NCBI GenBank assembly: GCA_937877625.1
Contig: CALFJG010000072.1
Span: forward strand, 62,001-126,000
From: an uncultured Prevotellaceae bacterium
Lineage (GTDB): Bacteria; Bacteroidota; Bacteroidia; Bacteroidales; Bacteroidaceae
Length of the DNA stretch: 64,000 nucleotides
Reading direction: 5' to 3'
Below the pieces are notes generated by a model. The model was given only the letters and a program-made list of their open reading frames with translations. It ran no database searches and was not told where the DNA came from. Position numbers and translations under genes: made by a program. Below are positions 7,238 through 15,557 of this stretch, in pieces (positions within the stretch are counted from its first letter, which is position 1; each line of letters begins with the position of its first letter).

Positions 7238-9022
7238 TTATGCCTCGGGGCGTTGTATGTAGGCCAGCACGTCGCCTTTGTTGACGTGGCTGCCTTGTCG
7301 GGCGCATATTTCTACTAATTTGCCGCCCAAGGCCGCAGGTATTTCTAAGATGCTGCCGTGTCCGTTTTCTATATAGCAGAAGCGTTCTGCCTCGGTGTAT
7401 TCCTTTCCGATGTAGGGTTCTATGGCAGCCACGGCCTCGCCCTCGCCGAGTATTTCGTAGAGCACGATGCCGCTTTCTGTGGCTACCAGCGCATCGGCCT
7501 TCGCGTGTTTGAAGGCTGTGGCTTCCTCCAAACTCATTTTGTTGCTGCCTTGTAGGGCTTGGTCTTTGGCCTGTTGCAGGTCGGCGAGGAAGCGTTTTTT
7601 TGCTTCTCCGCTCTTGTAGTCGCGGTATTGGCGCTCGTGCATAGCAAACTCGTAGAGTTCCTCCTCGTCTTGTCCGACATCCCAACCATTGGCCGCCATT
7701 TCTTCGCGAAATTTGTCGAGGCAGTCGGGATAAAGCGCTTGTGGGTCGTCGGTATAGAACGTATAGCCTTTCTCCTCGGCCAGTGCAACAATCTCGGGAG
7801 CCACAGGGCCAGGCAGGTGGCCGCTCTTTCCGAGAATCATACCCCACATGTTGTCGTCCATCATTGAGAAACGCGGCTTGTCCATTGATTGGCAGAGCAG
7901 GTTCATCAGTGCGATGTTCTTCACATACTGGCTGAAGGGTGTAACCAAGGGTGGATAGCCCACTCTTGGCCATACATAGCCCACTTCGTCGAAGAGGCGA
8001 ATGAGGAGTTGGTCCTCGGTATAGGCGGGTTCGCCTTTCTTTTCGCGGTTCATATTTATAGCACCCATCGCGCCTTTGAGGTCGGCCATCATCGAACCCA
8101 TCATCCCGCCCGGCAGACCGCTGCCGAGCAGGAGCGAAGATTCCAAGTGGTTGTTCGGATTAACGAAGTAGCCAAGGAAGTCGTCGAGGAACTCTTGTGT
8201 GAGTGCGCGTGCCTCCATATAGGCTTCCATATTGATGTCGGGAACATCGTATCCGCTGTTGCGGAGCATGCTCTGTACGGAAATGATGTCGGCATGTCCT
8301 TTTCCCCACGACAGCGGCTCCATGGCGGTGTCGATGATGTCAACACCGTTGCGTGCCAGTTCAAGTATGCTTGCCATCTGTAGCCCTGGCCCGCTGTGTC
8401 CGTGGTATTCCACAATGACCTCGGGGTGTTTGGCCTTGATGAGCCCACAAAGTTCGCCGAGCAGCGCGGGTTGGCCGATACCCGCCATATCTTTGAGGCA
8501 TATCTCGGGTGCTCCGGCCTCAATGAGTTGGTCGGCGATGTCGGCATAATAGGCTGCGGTGTGGATGGGAGAATTGGTGATACAGAGCGTGCCTTGCGGT
8601 ATCATGCCTGCTTCAAGCGCCCAGCGGATAGACGGAATGATGTTGCGCACGTCGTTGAGTCCGCAGAAGATGCGCGGGATGTCCACTCCCTGAGCGTGTT
8701 TCACCTTGTATTGAAGGCGGCGGAGGTCGGCAGAGCAGGGAAACATACGCAAGGCGTTGAGGCCTCTGTCGAGCATATGGGTCTGTATGCCTGCAGCGTG
8801 GTAGATCTTGGTGACGGCACGCACGGCGGCGTTGGGGTTCTCGCCGTAGAGGAGATTTACCTGTTCAAATGCGCCGCCGTTGGTTTCCACACGGGCGAAG
8901 CAGCCCATACGTACGATAACGGGGGCAATGCGTTCTAATTGATCCTTACGCGGCTGGAATTTGCCGTAACTTTGAAACATATCTCGGTAAACGAGACTGA
9001 ATTGTATCTTTCGTTTTGCCAT
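7238..9022 (-). CDS. Pyruvate/oxaloacetate carboxyltransferase with degenerate biotinyl domain
   Basis: 594 aa of the OadA/PycB family. An HMGL-like TIM barrel (residues about 5-300) carries YRDMFQS, CLKDMAGI and the metal-binding histidine pair in YHGHSGPG. The conserved carboxyltransferase C-domain follows (VTPFSQYVKNIALMN). The last 80 residues look like a biotin/lipoyl carrier fold (GKLVEICARQGSHVNKGDVLAYI), but the site where AMKM should be reads ENGHGSI, with no lysine to biotinylate. It probably moves a carboxyl group between a separate biotin carrier protein and pyruvate/oxaloacetate, as part of a decarboxylase or carboxylase complex. No carrier or membrane beta subunit is next to it. 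Single-gene unit with its own promoter and terminator. Confidence 0.85.
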   Translation of the reverse strand: MAKRKIQFSLVYRDMFQSYGKFQPRKDQLERIAPVIVRMGCFARVETNGGAFEQVNLLYGENPNAAVRAVTKIYHAAGIQTHMLDRGLNALRMFPCSADLRRLQYKVKHAQGVDIPRIFCGLNDVRNIIPSIRWALEAGMIPQGTLCITNSPIHTAAYYADIADQLIEAGAPEICLKDMAGIGQPALLGELCGLIKAKHPEVIVEYHGHSGPGLQMASILELARNGVDIIDTAMEPLSWGKGHADIISVQSMLRNSGYDVPDINMEAYMEARALTQEFLDDFLGYFVNPNNHLESSLLLGSGLPGGMMGSMMADLKGAMGAINMNREKKGEPAYTEDQLLIRLFDEVGYVWPRVGYPPLVTPFSQYVKNIALMNLLCQSMDKPRFSMMDDNMWGMILGKSGHLPGPVAPEIVALAEEKGYTFYTDDPQALYPDCLDKFREEMAANGWDVGQDEEELYEFAMHERQYRDYKSGEAKKRFLADLQQAKDQALQGSNKMSLEEATAFKHAKADALVATESGIVLYEILGEGEAVAAIEPYIGKEYTEAERFCYIENGHGSILEIPAALGGKLVEICARQGSHVNKGDVLAYIQRPEA

Positions 9023-9126
9023 AGTCTTTTAAGGAATGTCGGTAGTTTGTTGCGCGTTGCTTGATGTGGCAAGGCTAACTTGACAGGCGGAGCGAGTGAT
9101 AGCCTCGGCGGGGCAACAAAGCGGGG

Positions 9127-9158
9127 CAAAAATAGTTCAATCTGAACGATTGTGCAAA
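9127..9158 (-). promoter_or_regulatory. Promoter of the carboxyltransferase gene
   Basis: On the minus strand, TTTG (9158-9155), a 20-bp spacer and TATTTTTG (9134-9127) form an excellent match to the Bacteroidetes -33/-7 consensus. The expected start leaves a leader of about 100 nt. Confidence 0.75.
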
Positions 9159-9342
9159 TCTATGGCCTTTTTTCCTTTATTGAAAGCCTTTATCTTGACT
9201 ATGACTATAGGAGTTTGTTCAACGGAAATGCGCTTGTGGGAGTTTTGTTGCGCCAGATTGCTGAGCTTTTTTGCTTGCAGACGGTCAGTTGAAGAGTGAG
9301 TGTAGCGAGCTACACGACCGATGAAACTTACAGCAGGAAGCA

Positions 9343-9420
9343 AAAAAGAGCCATAAAGACGACAAAAGGTTAAAGCCCCAACTATGTCAAACTTAAGCGT
9401 GGAAATGAACAGAACGCACC
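9343..9420 (+). repeat. 78-bp dispersed repeat, copy 1
   Basis: About 71 of 78 positions match 21146-21223 in the same orientation, without gaps. Both copies begin AAAAAGAGCCATAAAGA and end in a CACC, and both are intergenic. Orientation is given relative to the plus strand; the active strand is unknown. Confidence 0.8.
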
Positions 9421-9541
9421 CTAAAAACAAAAGAGGAGAATTGGTGTTGCTTGCTGTAGGAGCGGTTGCATAGGTGGCTAATCAAAGCACGAGGACGCAC
9501 AAGCCTTGTGCATCCCCGCATTCACATATTAACCAACTTCA

Positions 9542-10510
9542 TTATGGGGTTACATCTTCTGAAAGAATGGTAATGGAGAGTCGCAGATAGTCTATCGCGG
9601 TCTGATATCGCGTATCGTTTGGGCTAACCGCGGGTATCATTCGTTCAAGTTGACTTATGAGCATTTTTCGCTCCGCATCGGAGAATAGATGATTGGCTAC
9701 GGCATCTTTTATCACGCGATAGAGTATAGAGGCTACAAGAGGTTGATCTTCGGCATCGGATTCTCTGAGAGCACCCATTAGGGCGTTGATAATCGGTAGC
9801 GGTTCGCCTTTAAGAAACAACTCTGTGGGAAAAGCCAGTTTCCCCTCTCTGAGGAGATCGTAAGGGAAATATTGTCCGCTTAATGCTACCACAGTGTCGG
9901 TTACGAAAGAAAGATCGATGTTGTCGGGCGACTGGGTGGCGTAATACGGCGTTGTAGGTATGTTTGTTGCCAACGATGGTATGCGAGCGTAGGAGATGAT
10001 GATACGTCCCTGTATGGTTTTGTTGATGTCTGACCATTCTATGGCGTAGCAGGTGCGATACTGTCCGGCAGCTTCTGCGCTTTGGTCGGCAAGGTTCACT
10101 ATGGTGTAGTTATTTGCTTGGTACTTGCCGATTTCTATTTTGTTTTCGGCGTTCTGCCCATAGACAATAGCCAAGGCACGAGGCTTCTCGTGAGAGTTTG
10201 GTGAGTAGTGCTCTAAGCGATAGCAGGCGGGGTTTGATTTCTGAGAGAGCATAGCTGCCTCTACATCGTTGATGAGCGAACTGTATTTCTTTTTTATCGT
10301 AAATGTATAAACCTCAAGGTAGCAGGCTCGGCGACTTACTACACTTTCTGCCGTAGGATTGAAGCCGTCAAAGGATGACGTATAGCTCACGGCGGCTTTC
10401 TTATGACTGATAAGGCGTTTTATGGCCTCGTCAATTGTACTTTGCGCAGCAACAGGCATAACAGAGGTGAGTGCCAACAAGAGTGATGCAAAAAGAATGA
10501 CGCGTTTCAT
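9542..10510 (-). CDS. Secreted protein of unknown function in ECF sigma operon
   Basis: 322 aa, not recognised. A clear signal peptide (MKRVILFASLLLALTSVMPVAAQ) is followed by a mixed alpha/beta domain without known motifs; the C-terminal third is helical (AERKMLISQLERMIP). The start overlaps the stop of the preceding gene by ATGA, so it is translationally coupled as the third gene of the sigma factor operon. It probably acts in the periplasm or envelope in whatever response that sigma factor controls (inference from position). Confidence 0.75.
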   Translation of the reverse strand: MKRVILFASLLLALTSVMPVAAQSTIDEAIKRLISHKKAAVSYTSSFDGFNPTAESVVSRRACYLEVYTFTIKKKYSSLINDVEAAMLSQKSNPACYRLEHYSPNSHEKPRALAIVYGQNAENKIEIGKYQANNYTIVNLADQSAEAAGQYRTCYAIEWSDINKTIQGRIIISYARIPSLATNIPTTPYYATQSPDNIDLSFVTDTVVALSGQYFPYDLLREGKLAFPTELFLKGEPLPIINALMGALRESDAEDQPLVASILYRVIKDAVANHLFSDAERKMLISQLERMIPAVSPNDTRYQTAIDYLRLSITILSEDVTP

Positions 10511-11277
10511 ATAGCAATAGGTTTAGGTTGTTCGGAGAAAAGAGTTTGCGCTGCAGTCGATACCTGCTGAAGAATTTCTCTCGCGCTTATTCGGTCGGCG
10601 GCAATGCGTTCGTCAATGATAAGTCTGGCGTGGCTGTGCTGAGAGAGATAGGCCTGGCGATCTAACTCCCTCTGGCGGTCGGAGAACGGCGTGCGCGGTT
10701 TTTCCTCGTGTGTGTCTGCCGCGAGGATTTGCGCCGCAGGCTGTGCTGTAGGCGTTGTTGCTGTGGCCGGAACGACGGCAGGCGTTATCGGTTCGGGCAT
10801 TGTTTGTGGAAGTTCGACGGCGGTGGTGTCGGTTTGTGATGTGGGTATGAGCCGCTGAGCGTGTTCTATCCTACGCGGGGCTTGCCGAGTAGGCGCAATC
10901 GTTGCCGGTAAATGCTGAGAGGCGTAGGTGATATGCTGGGGGCTGGTTGGTGGCTCGCACGGCGGCGTGGTAGCTACAGGCACGTGGCCCGACGTACTCA
11001 CTGCTGCAAGGTGGTCGGCAGCAGGTTGAGGCCACAGAAGCACGAGGCCTACTATCACCGCTGCGGCGGCAGAGGCTGCGGCGGCGACCGAGAGCCACAC
11101 GAGCGGAAGCACGTTACGACGGCGACGAGGCTTTTGAAGCAAAAGACCCTCGGCTTCTGCGGCAGCCAAACGTGTCATAAAGCGTTCTGCCATTCCTTCG
11201 GGAGGACTCGGCTGGCGTTGTGCCAACGTAGCGAGGGCTTTGCGCAGCGCGCGAGGGGGTGACACAGGGGTATTCAT
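10507..11277 (-). CDS. Membrane protein, putative anti-sigma factor
   Basis: 256 aa. The N-terminal 70 residues are charged and presumably cytoplasmic (KALATLAQRQPSPPEGMAERFMTRLAAAEAEG), followed by basic RRRR and one transmembrane helix (LVWLSVAAAASAAAAVIVGLVLLW). The Pro/Thr-rich periplasmic part is of low complexity and ends in a helix (LSQHSHARLIIDERIA). The single-pass layout and ATGA overlap directly behind an ECF sigma gene are what is expected of an anti-sigma factor; no zinc-binding HxxxCxxC motif is present, so the classification rests on context. It is itself ATGA-coupled to the secreted protein downstream. Confidence 0.7.
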   Translation of the reverse strand: MNTPVSPPRALRKALATLAQRQPSPPEGMAERFMTRLAAAEAEGLLLQKPRRRRNVLPLVWLSVAAAASAAAAVIVGLVLLWPQPAADHLAAVSTSGHVPVATTPPCEPPTSPQHITYASQHLPATIAPTRQAPRRIEHAQRLIPTSQTDTTAVELPQTMPEPITPAVVPATATTPTAQPAAQILAADTHEEKPRTPFSDRQRELDRQAYLSQHSHARLIIDERIAADRISAREILQQVSTAAQTLFSEQPKPIAI

Positions 11278-11837
11278 AGGGAAGAAGCGGTGAGGAAGAG
11301 GTAGAGTTTTTGTCGTATCTTTTTTAGGCGAATGCTCAACGTGGGGATGCTCACACCGAGTATGTAGCCAATTTCTTTTAGGGTGAGATTTTCGTAGTAG
11401 TAGAGGGTGAGCAGGTGTTTGTCGGGGGCTGGCAGTTGTTCGATGGCACGGGTGAGTTTTTCTATCAAATTGTCGTCGTCAGACGCAAAGGCTTCTTGCA
11501 GGGCCGCCTCGGTGAAGGCTTTCGGCTCGGCGGTGTCATCAGAGAGTGTTATTGGCTCTGGCGGAGGTTTTAGTCGCAGATAGGACACACTGGCGTTGTA
11601 GGCGAGGCGTTGTAACCAGGTGTAGAACGATGCCCGCCGGCTATCAAACGTCGAAAGTGCCGTGAAAGCACGAAGAAACACGTCTTGCGTGATTTCCTCA
11701 GCCACCGCTGTATGCCCCGTAAGCCGACACACGGAAGCATAAACGCCAGGGCTATATGCCTCAAACAATCTTCTGTAGGCCTGTTGCTCACCGCGCTGGG
11801 CGGATCGTATGAGTATTTCTGTCTCGCTAACTTTCAT
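11274..11837 (-). CDS. ECF-type RNA polymerase sigma factor
   Basis: 187 aa. Region 2 (AYRRLFEAYSPGVYASVCRL, AEEITQDVFLRAFTAL, FYTWLQRLAYNASVSYLR) binds core polymerase and the -10 DNA; region 4 (QLPAPDKHLLTLYYYENLTL then LGVSIPTLSIRLKKIRQKL) is the helix-turn-helix for the -35 element. The ATG ending at 11837 gives a normal family start (MKVSETEILIRSAQRGE). An upstream in-frame ATG at 11903 would add 22 residues drawn from a dispersed repeat and is rejected. First gene of a coupled three-gene operon with a putative anti-sigma factor and a secreted protein. The regulon cannot be told from sequence. Confidence 0.92.
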   Translation of the reverse strand: MKVSETEILIRSAQRGEQQAYRRLFEAYSPGVYASVCRLTGHTAVAEEITQDVFLRAFTALSTFDSRRASFYTWLQRLAYNASVSYLRLKPPPEPITLSDDTAEPKAFTEAALQEAFASDDDNLIEKLTRAIEQLPAPDKHLLTLYYYENLTLKEIGYILGVSIPTLSIRLKKIRQKLYLFLTASSL

Positions 11838-11866
11838 CAACGGGCGTGATGCGTAAATCGGTGGAT

Positions 11867-11902
11867 TGGTGTCGCTTGTCTCCGACAGACTTTTGCTCGC
11901 CA
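11867..11902 (-). repeat. Short dispersed repeat, copy 1
   Basis: Read on the minus strand, a 19-bp identical block (TTGCCTTGGCGAGCAAAAG) followed by a less conserved tail recurs at 16717-16752 on the plus strand. Each copy sits just upstream of a start codon (sigma factor, methyltransferase), and both, if translated, give PWRAKxCRRQ. Confidence 0.55.
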
Positions 11903-12075
11903 AGGCAAAGCTGAAGCAAGCGTCACTTCGCTCTTCTGCCTTAACGCAAAAGTCCTACTTTTATTTATATATACGCTCAGGCGTTGTGAATTTTTAATAT
12001 GCAAGAAAAAAATCTCTCCGCCGCACAAAAGTTACGAAGTGCGAGCTATTTTAAACACTGACGCTTAAAGAATTG

Positions 12076-12155
12076 AAAGTGTGACTATATTTTTACAAAC
12101 AAAGCCTATATTTGTAAAAACATAGGCTTTGTTTGTAAAAATATAGTCACACTTT
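12076..12155. repeat. Perfect 34-bp inverted repeat with 12-nt loop
   Basis: Positions 12076-12109 are exactly complementary to 12122-12155, with loop ATTTGTAAAAAC. It lies 44 bp downstream of the rlpA stop and 239 bp upstream of the sigma factor. It may serve as an rlpA terminator, but the length and perfection exceed ordinary terminators. The loop repeats part of the arm (TTTGTAAAAA). Confidence 0.85.
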
Positions 12156-12198
12156 ATAAAATAGATGCGCTCGGCGTTTAAAATAGATGGCTCGGCGT

Positions 12199-12615
12199 TT
12201 AATGTTTTGTGCCTGCGGTGCCTCTTTGGCGGGTGCTGGCAGCGTTTGGGCTGGAAATCACCTCCACTTCCACGCCCGTCACCCCGGCGGCCACCATTCC
12301 AAGTTGGCGTGCTGCGCCGAGCGAGAGGTCAACAATGCGTCCGCGAGCAAACGGGCCGCGGTCGGTGACACGCACCACTACCTCGCGCCCGTTGGCGGTG
12401 TTGCGCACACGGAGCATCGTGCCGAACGGCAACGTGCGGTGGGCACACGTGAGGCTGTCTTTGTGGAAGATTTCGCCGCTACTCGTGCGACGTCCGTGGA
12501 ACTTACCAGCATAGTAAGATGCCTTGCCGCGCATCGTCTGCGCCTGAGCATCGGGGGTTCCAATGAATGCGAATGAACACAGGAGAATTCCGAAAAGGAT
12601 TTTCTTTACTGTCAT
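12199..12615 (-). CDS. rlpA: RlpA-like lytic transglycosylase, DPBB domain only
   Basis: 138 aa from the ATG ending at 12615; the longer frame from 12648 lacks a signal peptide at its start. The signal peptide (MTVKKILFGILLCSFAFIG...AQAQ) is followed by one double-psi beta-barrel: ASYYAGKFHGRRTSSGE, LTCAHRTLPFGT, VRVTDRGPF with the catalytic aspartate, IVDLSLGAA. Proteins of this family cleave glycan strands that lack stem peptides. There is no lipobox and no SPOR domain, so it is probably a free periplasmic enzyme rather than a septal-ring lipoprotein. Single gene with a long leader. Confidence 0.88.
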   Translation of the reverse strand: MTVKKILFGILLCSFAFIGTPDAQAQTMRGKASYYAGKFHGRRTSSGEIFHKDSLTCAHRTLPFGTMLRVRNTANGREVVVRVTDRGPFARGRIVDLSLGAARQLGMVAAGVTGVEVEVISSPNAASTRQRGTAGTKH

Positions 12616-12772
12616 AATTAAATTTTTTTCACAGCGACGGGGAAACATCCAAATAGGATTTGTTTGTATTAGGTGGCTGTTTCGACCCTTGATGCCCGCT
12701 CCTTATTTTTTATAAGGTATCTTCGGTAAGGAAAATCTGTCACGGCGGGTAGCCCCTGTGAGGTTTGCGCTG

Positions 12773-12803
12773 CAAAAGTAGGGTGCAACGGCCACGCTTC
12801 CAA
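12773..12803 (-). promoter_or_regulatory. Probable promoter of rlpA
   Basis: On the minus strand TTGG (12803 region), a roughly 20-bp spacer and TACTTTTG (12780-12773). It implies a leader of about 150 nt that includes the small hairpin CCTTAT/ATAAGG near 12710. Confidence 0.45.
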
Positions 12804-13043
12804 GTCTTTTTTTTCTGTGTTTCAGTCTTTTAACTTTTTGAAACGACCCGTTTTTGTAAGTTCTACATTGCTTTTCAACACTGTTTCCTTCTTGGCTTAA
12901 AACACAGGCCTCTGCTACGTATCTTATTCATTTACAGCATCAAAAGGATGCGTCACGGTTGTTTTTTCCACAAACTTATCCACGCACAACACGTTTTATC
13001 AACGGACAAAAAGCCTTTAAACTCTTTTAACACTCAAAATCAA

Positions 13044-13073
13044 TGCGTTTGCCAAACCCGATTGGCAAACGCA
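13044..13073 (-). terminator. Hairpin, probable terminator of the GH89 unit
   Basis: Perfect 12-bp stem TGCGTTTGCCAA / TTGGCAAACGCA (13044-13055 with 13062-13073), 6-nt loop. On the minus strand it is followed by TTGATTTTGAG, only moderately T-rich. It is the first strong stem after the GH89 gene and the micro-ORF. Confidence 0.5.
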
Positions 13074-13140
13074 CCTCAAAGTAAAGCGTTTTGTTAAGGC
13101 TCTATTTTAGTCCTTCATAGCAGAGAGCACCGTGCCCCTG

Positions 13141-13269
13141 CTATGAGCGACACTCATACGCCACTTCTATAAGTTTCATATCGGCAGGCTCAACACAAAA
13201 GCCCTCTTTCCTTCGAACAGTACGCTTTCTCGCCATTTCAGAGCTCGCACAAGTTCGGCTCTTGGCCAT
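13141..13269 (-). CDS. Possible 42-residue micro-protein
   Basis: ATG ending at 13269, TAG at 13141-13143; begins 22 bp after the GH89 stop. The product is basic in its first half (MARKRTVRRKEG at an internal ATG ending 13236), then FCVEPADMKLIEVAYECRS with two cysteines. No family recognised. It is supported only by its length, its position inside the presumed transcript before the hairpin at 13044 and a non-random-looking sequence; it could be chance. Confidence 0.3.
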   Translation of the reverse strand: MAKSRTCASSEMARKRTVRRKEGFCVEPADMKLIEVAYECRS

Positions 13270-13291
13270 TGGGCTTTATAGAACACCCCGG

Positions 13292-15457
13292 TTATATCGC
13301 CCCGAAGTATTTGGAAAAGAGTTTTGCCGCAGCACTAATGGGTGCCCCTTGTTGGCGGGCGGGCAGAGCCAGAGAGGCATCGCCTGCCCAATCAGCCTCC
13401 ATAGCATACCACTCTGCAGGACTCGGGGTGGGTTCGTTGGCAATGAGGTTGTCAAAAAAGCGTTTCCATCGTGGCAGGTAGAAGGTTTGCAGCAGTCCGC
13501 CCCACTCGCGGTTGGAATAGTCGTGCAGTCCGCCTTGGTTGGCGGCGCGTTCGTGTCCCCAGGTGGTGATGAGCAGGCGTGCGTTGTGGTCGAAGAGGCG
13601 CAGTATTTCCTGTCGCTCATTAGGCGCAGCGGTATCGTCTATATCCTCCGCCGCCTGGCGTGCCTGAGCTATCCATGTGCCAGCCATAAACGCCGGATGG
13701 GTGGAGAGCAGACGGTCGAGGTCGGCAATAAGTTCCAGATAGGCTTTCACTGCCACGCGCAGACTCTCGCCGCCCGTCGTGCTGGCCTCCGCCACTTGGC
13801 CCAGGCGCACCTGTGCCTCGTCGGTGAGGCATTGGCGGACGAGGTCAACCACATCGTAAGCATAGGCGGGACTCTTGCCGAGCGTCTTTCGCTCTGCCAA
13901 GAGATAAGCCGCCGCGCGCCGCACAAAGCCCGGGTTCCAATACAAGTCGCTGCGGCTCCACGTGGAAACGCGGTCTATCTCCAGTGCCGGACGTGCACAG
14001 ACGATGGGTTCGCTCGTGCCTTGCCTGTTGTCAGGACAAGCATACACCGAACGCGCCAGGAGTATCCACGCACTGTCGGCCAGTGCCGTATGACTGCCGT
14101 AACGTGCCGTGGCGTAGTCGGACAGCCACGCATCAAGGTCGGCCACGCTATCCCAAGCACTTTGGTACAGAAACTCGTAGCAAACAGGATTTGTTTCCGC
14201 CCCCTCGGGTGCGGAGCCTATGCCCACGAAGCCAGGCTCTTGCGTGGCTTCATAGTAGTCCGAGAGCGTGCGTTGCAAACGTCCGTGCAGCCCGGTGCGT
14301 CCCCCGAAGTTGTGGAGCATACAATAGATAAAGTCGTGGCTACGGAAGCCGTTCTTATAACGCGGCTCGCCGTCGGCAAAAAGGTCTAACACTATCAGCC
14401 CGCCCACAGGCACTGCCTCCAGACACGCCGGCCTGGGGTTCTCGCCCCAGGCTTGTAGCACCCACCGACTACCAGGAGCGGCGGCAAGCATCGCGTTGTA
14501 GGTGTTGAGAAACGCAGCGTGGAGATCAACACCTTGTGTATTGCCTCCCTCGTGGAAGAGATCCATACTATAGTATTTCGATTTGCCCATCAGCTTTTCC
14601 AACTCCTCGTAGTACGTCTGCGCCACGCGGGGGAAGAGGCTGTCGGTAGGCAAGAGAAACCCCGGTCGGCTAAACCCGCACCAGCCGCCGGCATCGCGTG
14701 TGCGGCCGTGTCGTTCCAAGAAGTCGGAAGGCACCATACCGGCGTAGCCCGGCAACACCGGCTCCATACCGAGCTCGCGCTCACGCTGTAGGATTTGCCT
14801 CGCCACCCGCTCGCGCTCACTGTACCACCCCTCGGGGTTAGGACCGCCCCAGCCTTCGAGGTTGCCCATCAAAAACCACGCCTGAAAAGCCGGGCCAGCG
14901 ATAAAACGTCCGGCCTCCTCGGCCGTGTAGCCTAAACGTGGCAAGACGCGCCACCAGACGGCCTCCGTACCCACAAGCTGCAACGGCATATTGATGCCGT
15001 GGAGTGCCATCCAGTCGATCTCCTGCTCCCACCGCTCCCAAGTCCAGAAAGCCATAGTATAAGAGAACGTACAGTAATTCAGGTAGTAGCGTAGCTCAGC
15101 ACTCGTGGTACTCACCTCATCGCAGCACGGCAGGGGCAGCTCGGCGGTGGTTAGTGGAACACGGAGCTGGTTCCACGAAATCTGCAGATGAGCATGGCGG
15201 CTAAGATAGTTGCCGATGCCCATCGTCGCGGCACTGAGCGTGGAGCCGCCGATATAAGGTTTGCCGCCGCGCTGTCCTACGACGAACGTTTCTCTTCCGT
15301 CGGTTGACAGGCTGGCATCCACCTCCGTTTCAAAACGGTCTGCCGTGCCTGCGCCGCCGATACGGTTGAGCAAGGCACTTATGGGTTGCGGGTTTTTTTC
15401 GGCACAGAGGCCGAGCGAACATACAGAGAGCATAAGGCATAATAACGAGCGTTTCAT
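13292..15457 (-). CDS. Alpha-N-acetylglucosaminidase, GH89 (NAGLU-like)
   Basis: 721 aa with a signal peptide (MKRSLLCLMLSVCSLGLCAEK). GH89 enzymes remove terminal alpha-linked GlcNAc from glycans such as heparan sulfate and gastric mucin. Family hallmarks are in order: the small N-terminal domain (residues about 25-115), YYLNYCTFSYTMAFWTWERWEQEIDWMALHGINMPL, EAVWWRVL, MGNLEGWGGPN, and LFHEGGN in the TIM barrel, followed by a helical C-terminal domain. Its length fits a single-module enzyme without carbohydrate-binding domains. No lipobox, so probably periplasmic or secreted. Together with the GH109-like and M60 genes it points to host-glycan use. Confidence 0.93.
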   Translation of the reverse strand: MKRSLLCLMLSVCSLGLCAEKNPQPISALLNRIGGAGTADRFETEVDASLSTDGRETFVVGQRGGKPYIGGSTLSAATMGIGNYLSRHAHLQISWNQLRVPLTTAELPLPCCDEVSTTSAELRYYLNYCTFSYTMAFWTWERWEQEIDWMALHGINMPLQLVGTEAVWWRVLPRLGYTAEEAGRFIAGPAFQAWFLMGNLEGWGGPNPEGWYSERERVARQILQRERELGMEPVLPGYAGMVPSDFLERHGRTRDAGGWCGFSRPGFLLPTDSLFPRVAQTYYEELEKLMGKSKYYSMDLFHEGGNTQGVDLHAAFLNTYNAMLAAAPGSRWVLQAWGENPRPACLEAVPVGGLIVLDLFADGEPRYKNGFRSHDFIYCMLHNFGGRTGLHGRLQRTLSDYYEATQEPGFVGIGSAPEGAETNPVCYEFLYQSAWDSVADLDAWLSDYATARYGSHTALADSAWILLARSVYACPDNRQGTSEPIVCARPALEIDRVSTWSRSDLYWNPGFVRRAAAYLLAERKTLGKSPAYAYDVVDLVRQCLTDEAQVRLGQVAEASTTGGESLRVAVKAYLELIADLDRLLSTHPAFMAGTWIAQARQAAEDIDDTAAPNERQEILRLFDHNARLLITTWGHERAANQGGLHDYSNREWGGLLQTFYLPRWKRFFDNLIANEPTPSPAEWYAMEADWAGDASLALPARQQGAPISAAAKLFSKYFGAI

Positions 15458-15557
15458 CGGAAGAAGAGGAGTGTTGGTGAAGAATGTTTAGGTACAAAAA
15501 AGGCCGTCTCCGGAGTGTTAAGCCAGGGCAAAGATACGTTATTATCTAAAAATGCCT

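Larger units (their letters stand above)
9023..9541. other. Intergenic region with promoter, 78-bp repeat and hairpins
   Basis: 519 bp between two minus-strand genes. It holds a promoter at 9127-9158, a short palindrome at 9300-9315 (GTGTAGC-GA-GCTACAC), a 78-bp dispersed repeat at 9343-9420, and a small inverted repeat at 9493-9515 downstream of the 9542 gene that may end that transcript. No convincing gene: a 97-codon frame on the minus strand runs through the repeat and has no family features. Confidence 0.6.
11838..12198. other. Intergenic region with dispersed repeat and long palindrome
   Basis: 361 bp between the sigma operon and rlpA. It contains a short dispersed repeat (11867-11902) upstream of the sigma gene and an 80-bp palindrome (12076-12155). 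It is otherwise AT-rich with no gene. Confidence 0.6.
12616..13140. other. Intergenic region upstream of rlpA
   Basis: 525 bp. It holds the probable rlpA promoter (12773-12803), a poly-T/pyrimidine tract around 12807-12820, three DnaA-box-like 9-mers at 12964-13004 and a 12-bp hairpin at 13044-13073. No coding frame of interest. Confidence 0.5.

Noticed and set aside
8396..8938. 180-codon plus-strand ORF
   Set aside because: Antisense shadow of the carboxyltransferase gene.
9137..9430. 97-codon minus-strand ORF in the gap before the carboxyltransferase
   Set aside because: Covers the promoter and the 78-bp dispersed repeat; no signal peptide or domain.
12964..13004. Three DnaA-box-like 9-mers (TTTTCCACA, TTATCCACG, TTATCAACG) suggesting an origin
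   Set aside because: Each differs from the consensus, there is no dnaA/dnaN context or clear AT-rich unwinding element, and the mostly minus-strand gene bias to the right does not change direction here. A GC-skew plot of the full chromosome would settle it.
13262..14389. Long plus-strand ORF of 375 codons
   Set aside because: Entirely antisense to the GH89 gene, whose family motifs are unmistakable; no family features in the shadow frame.
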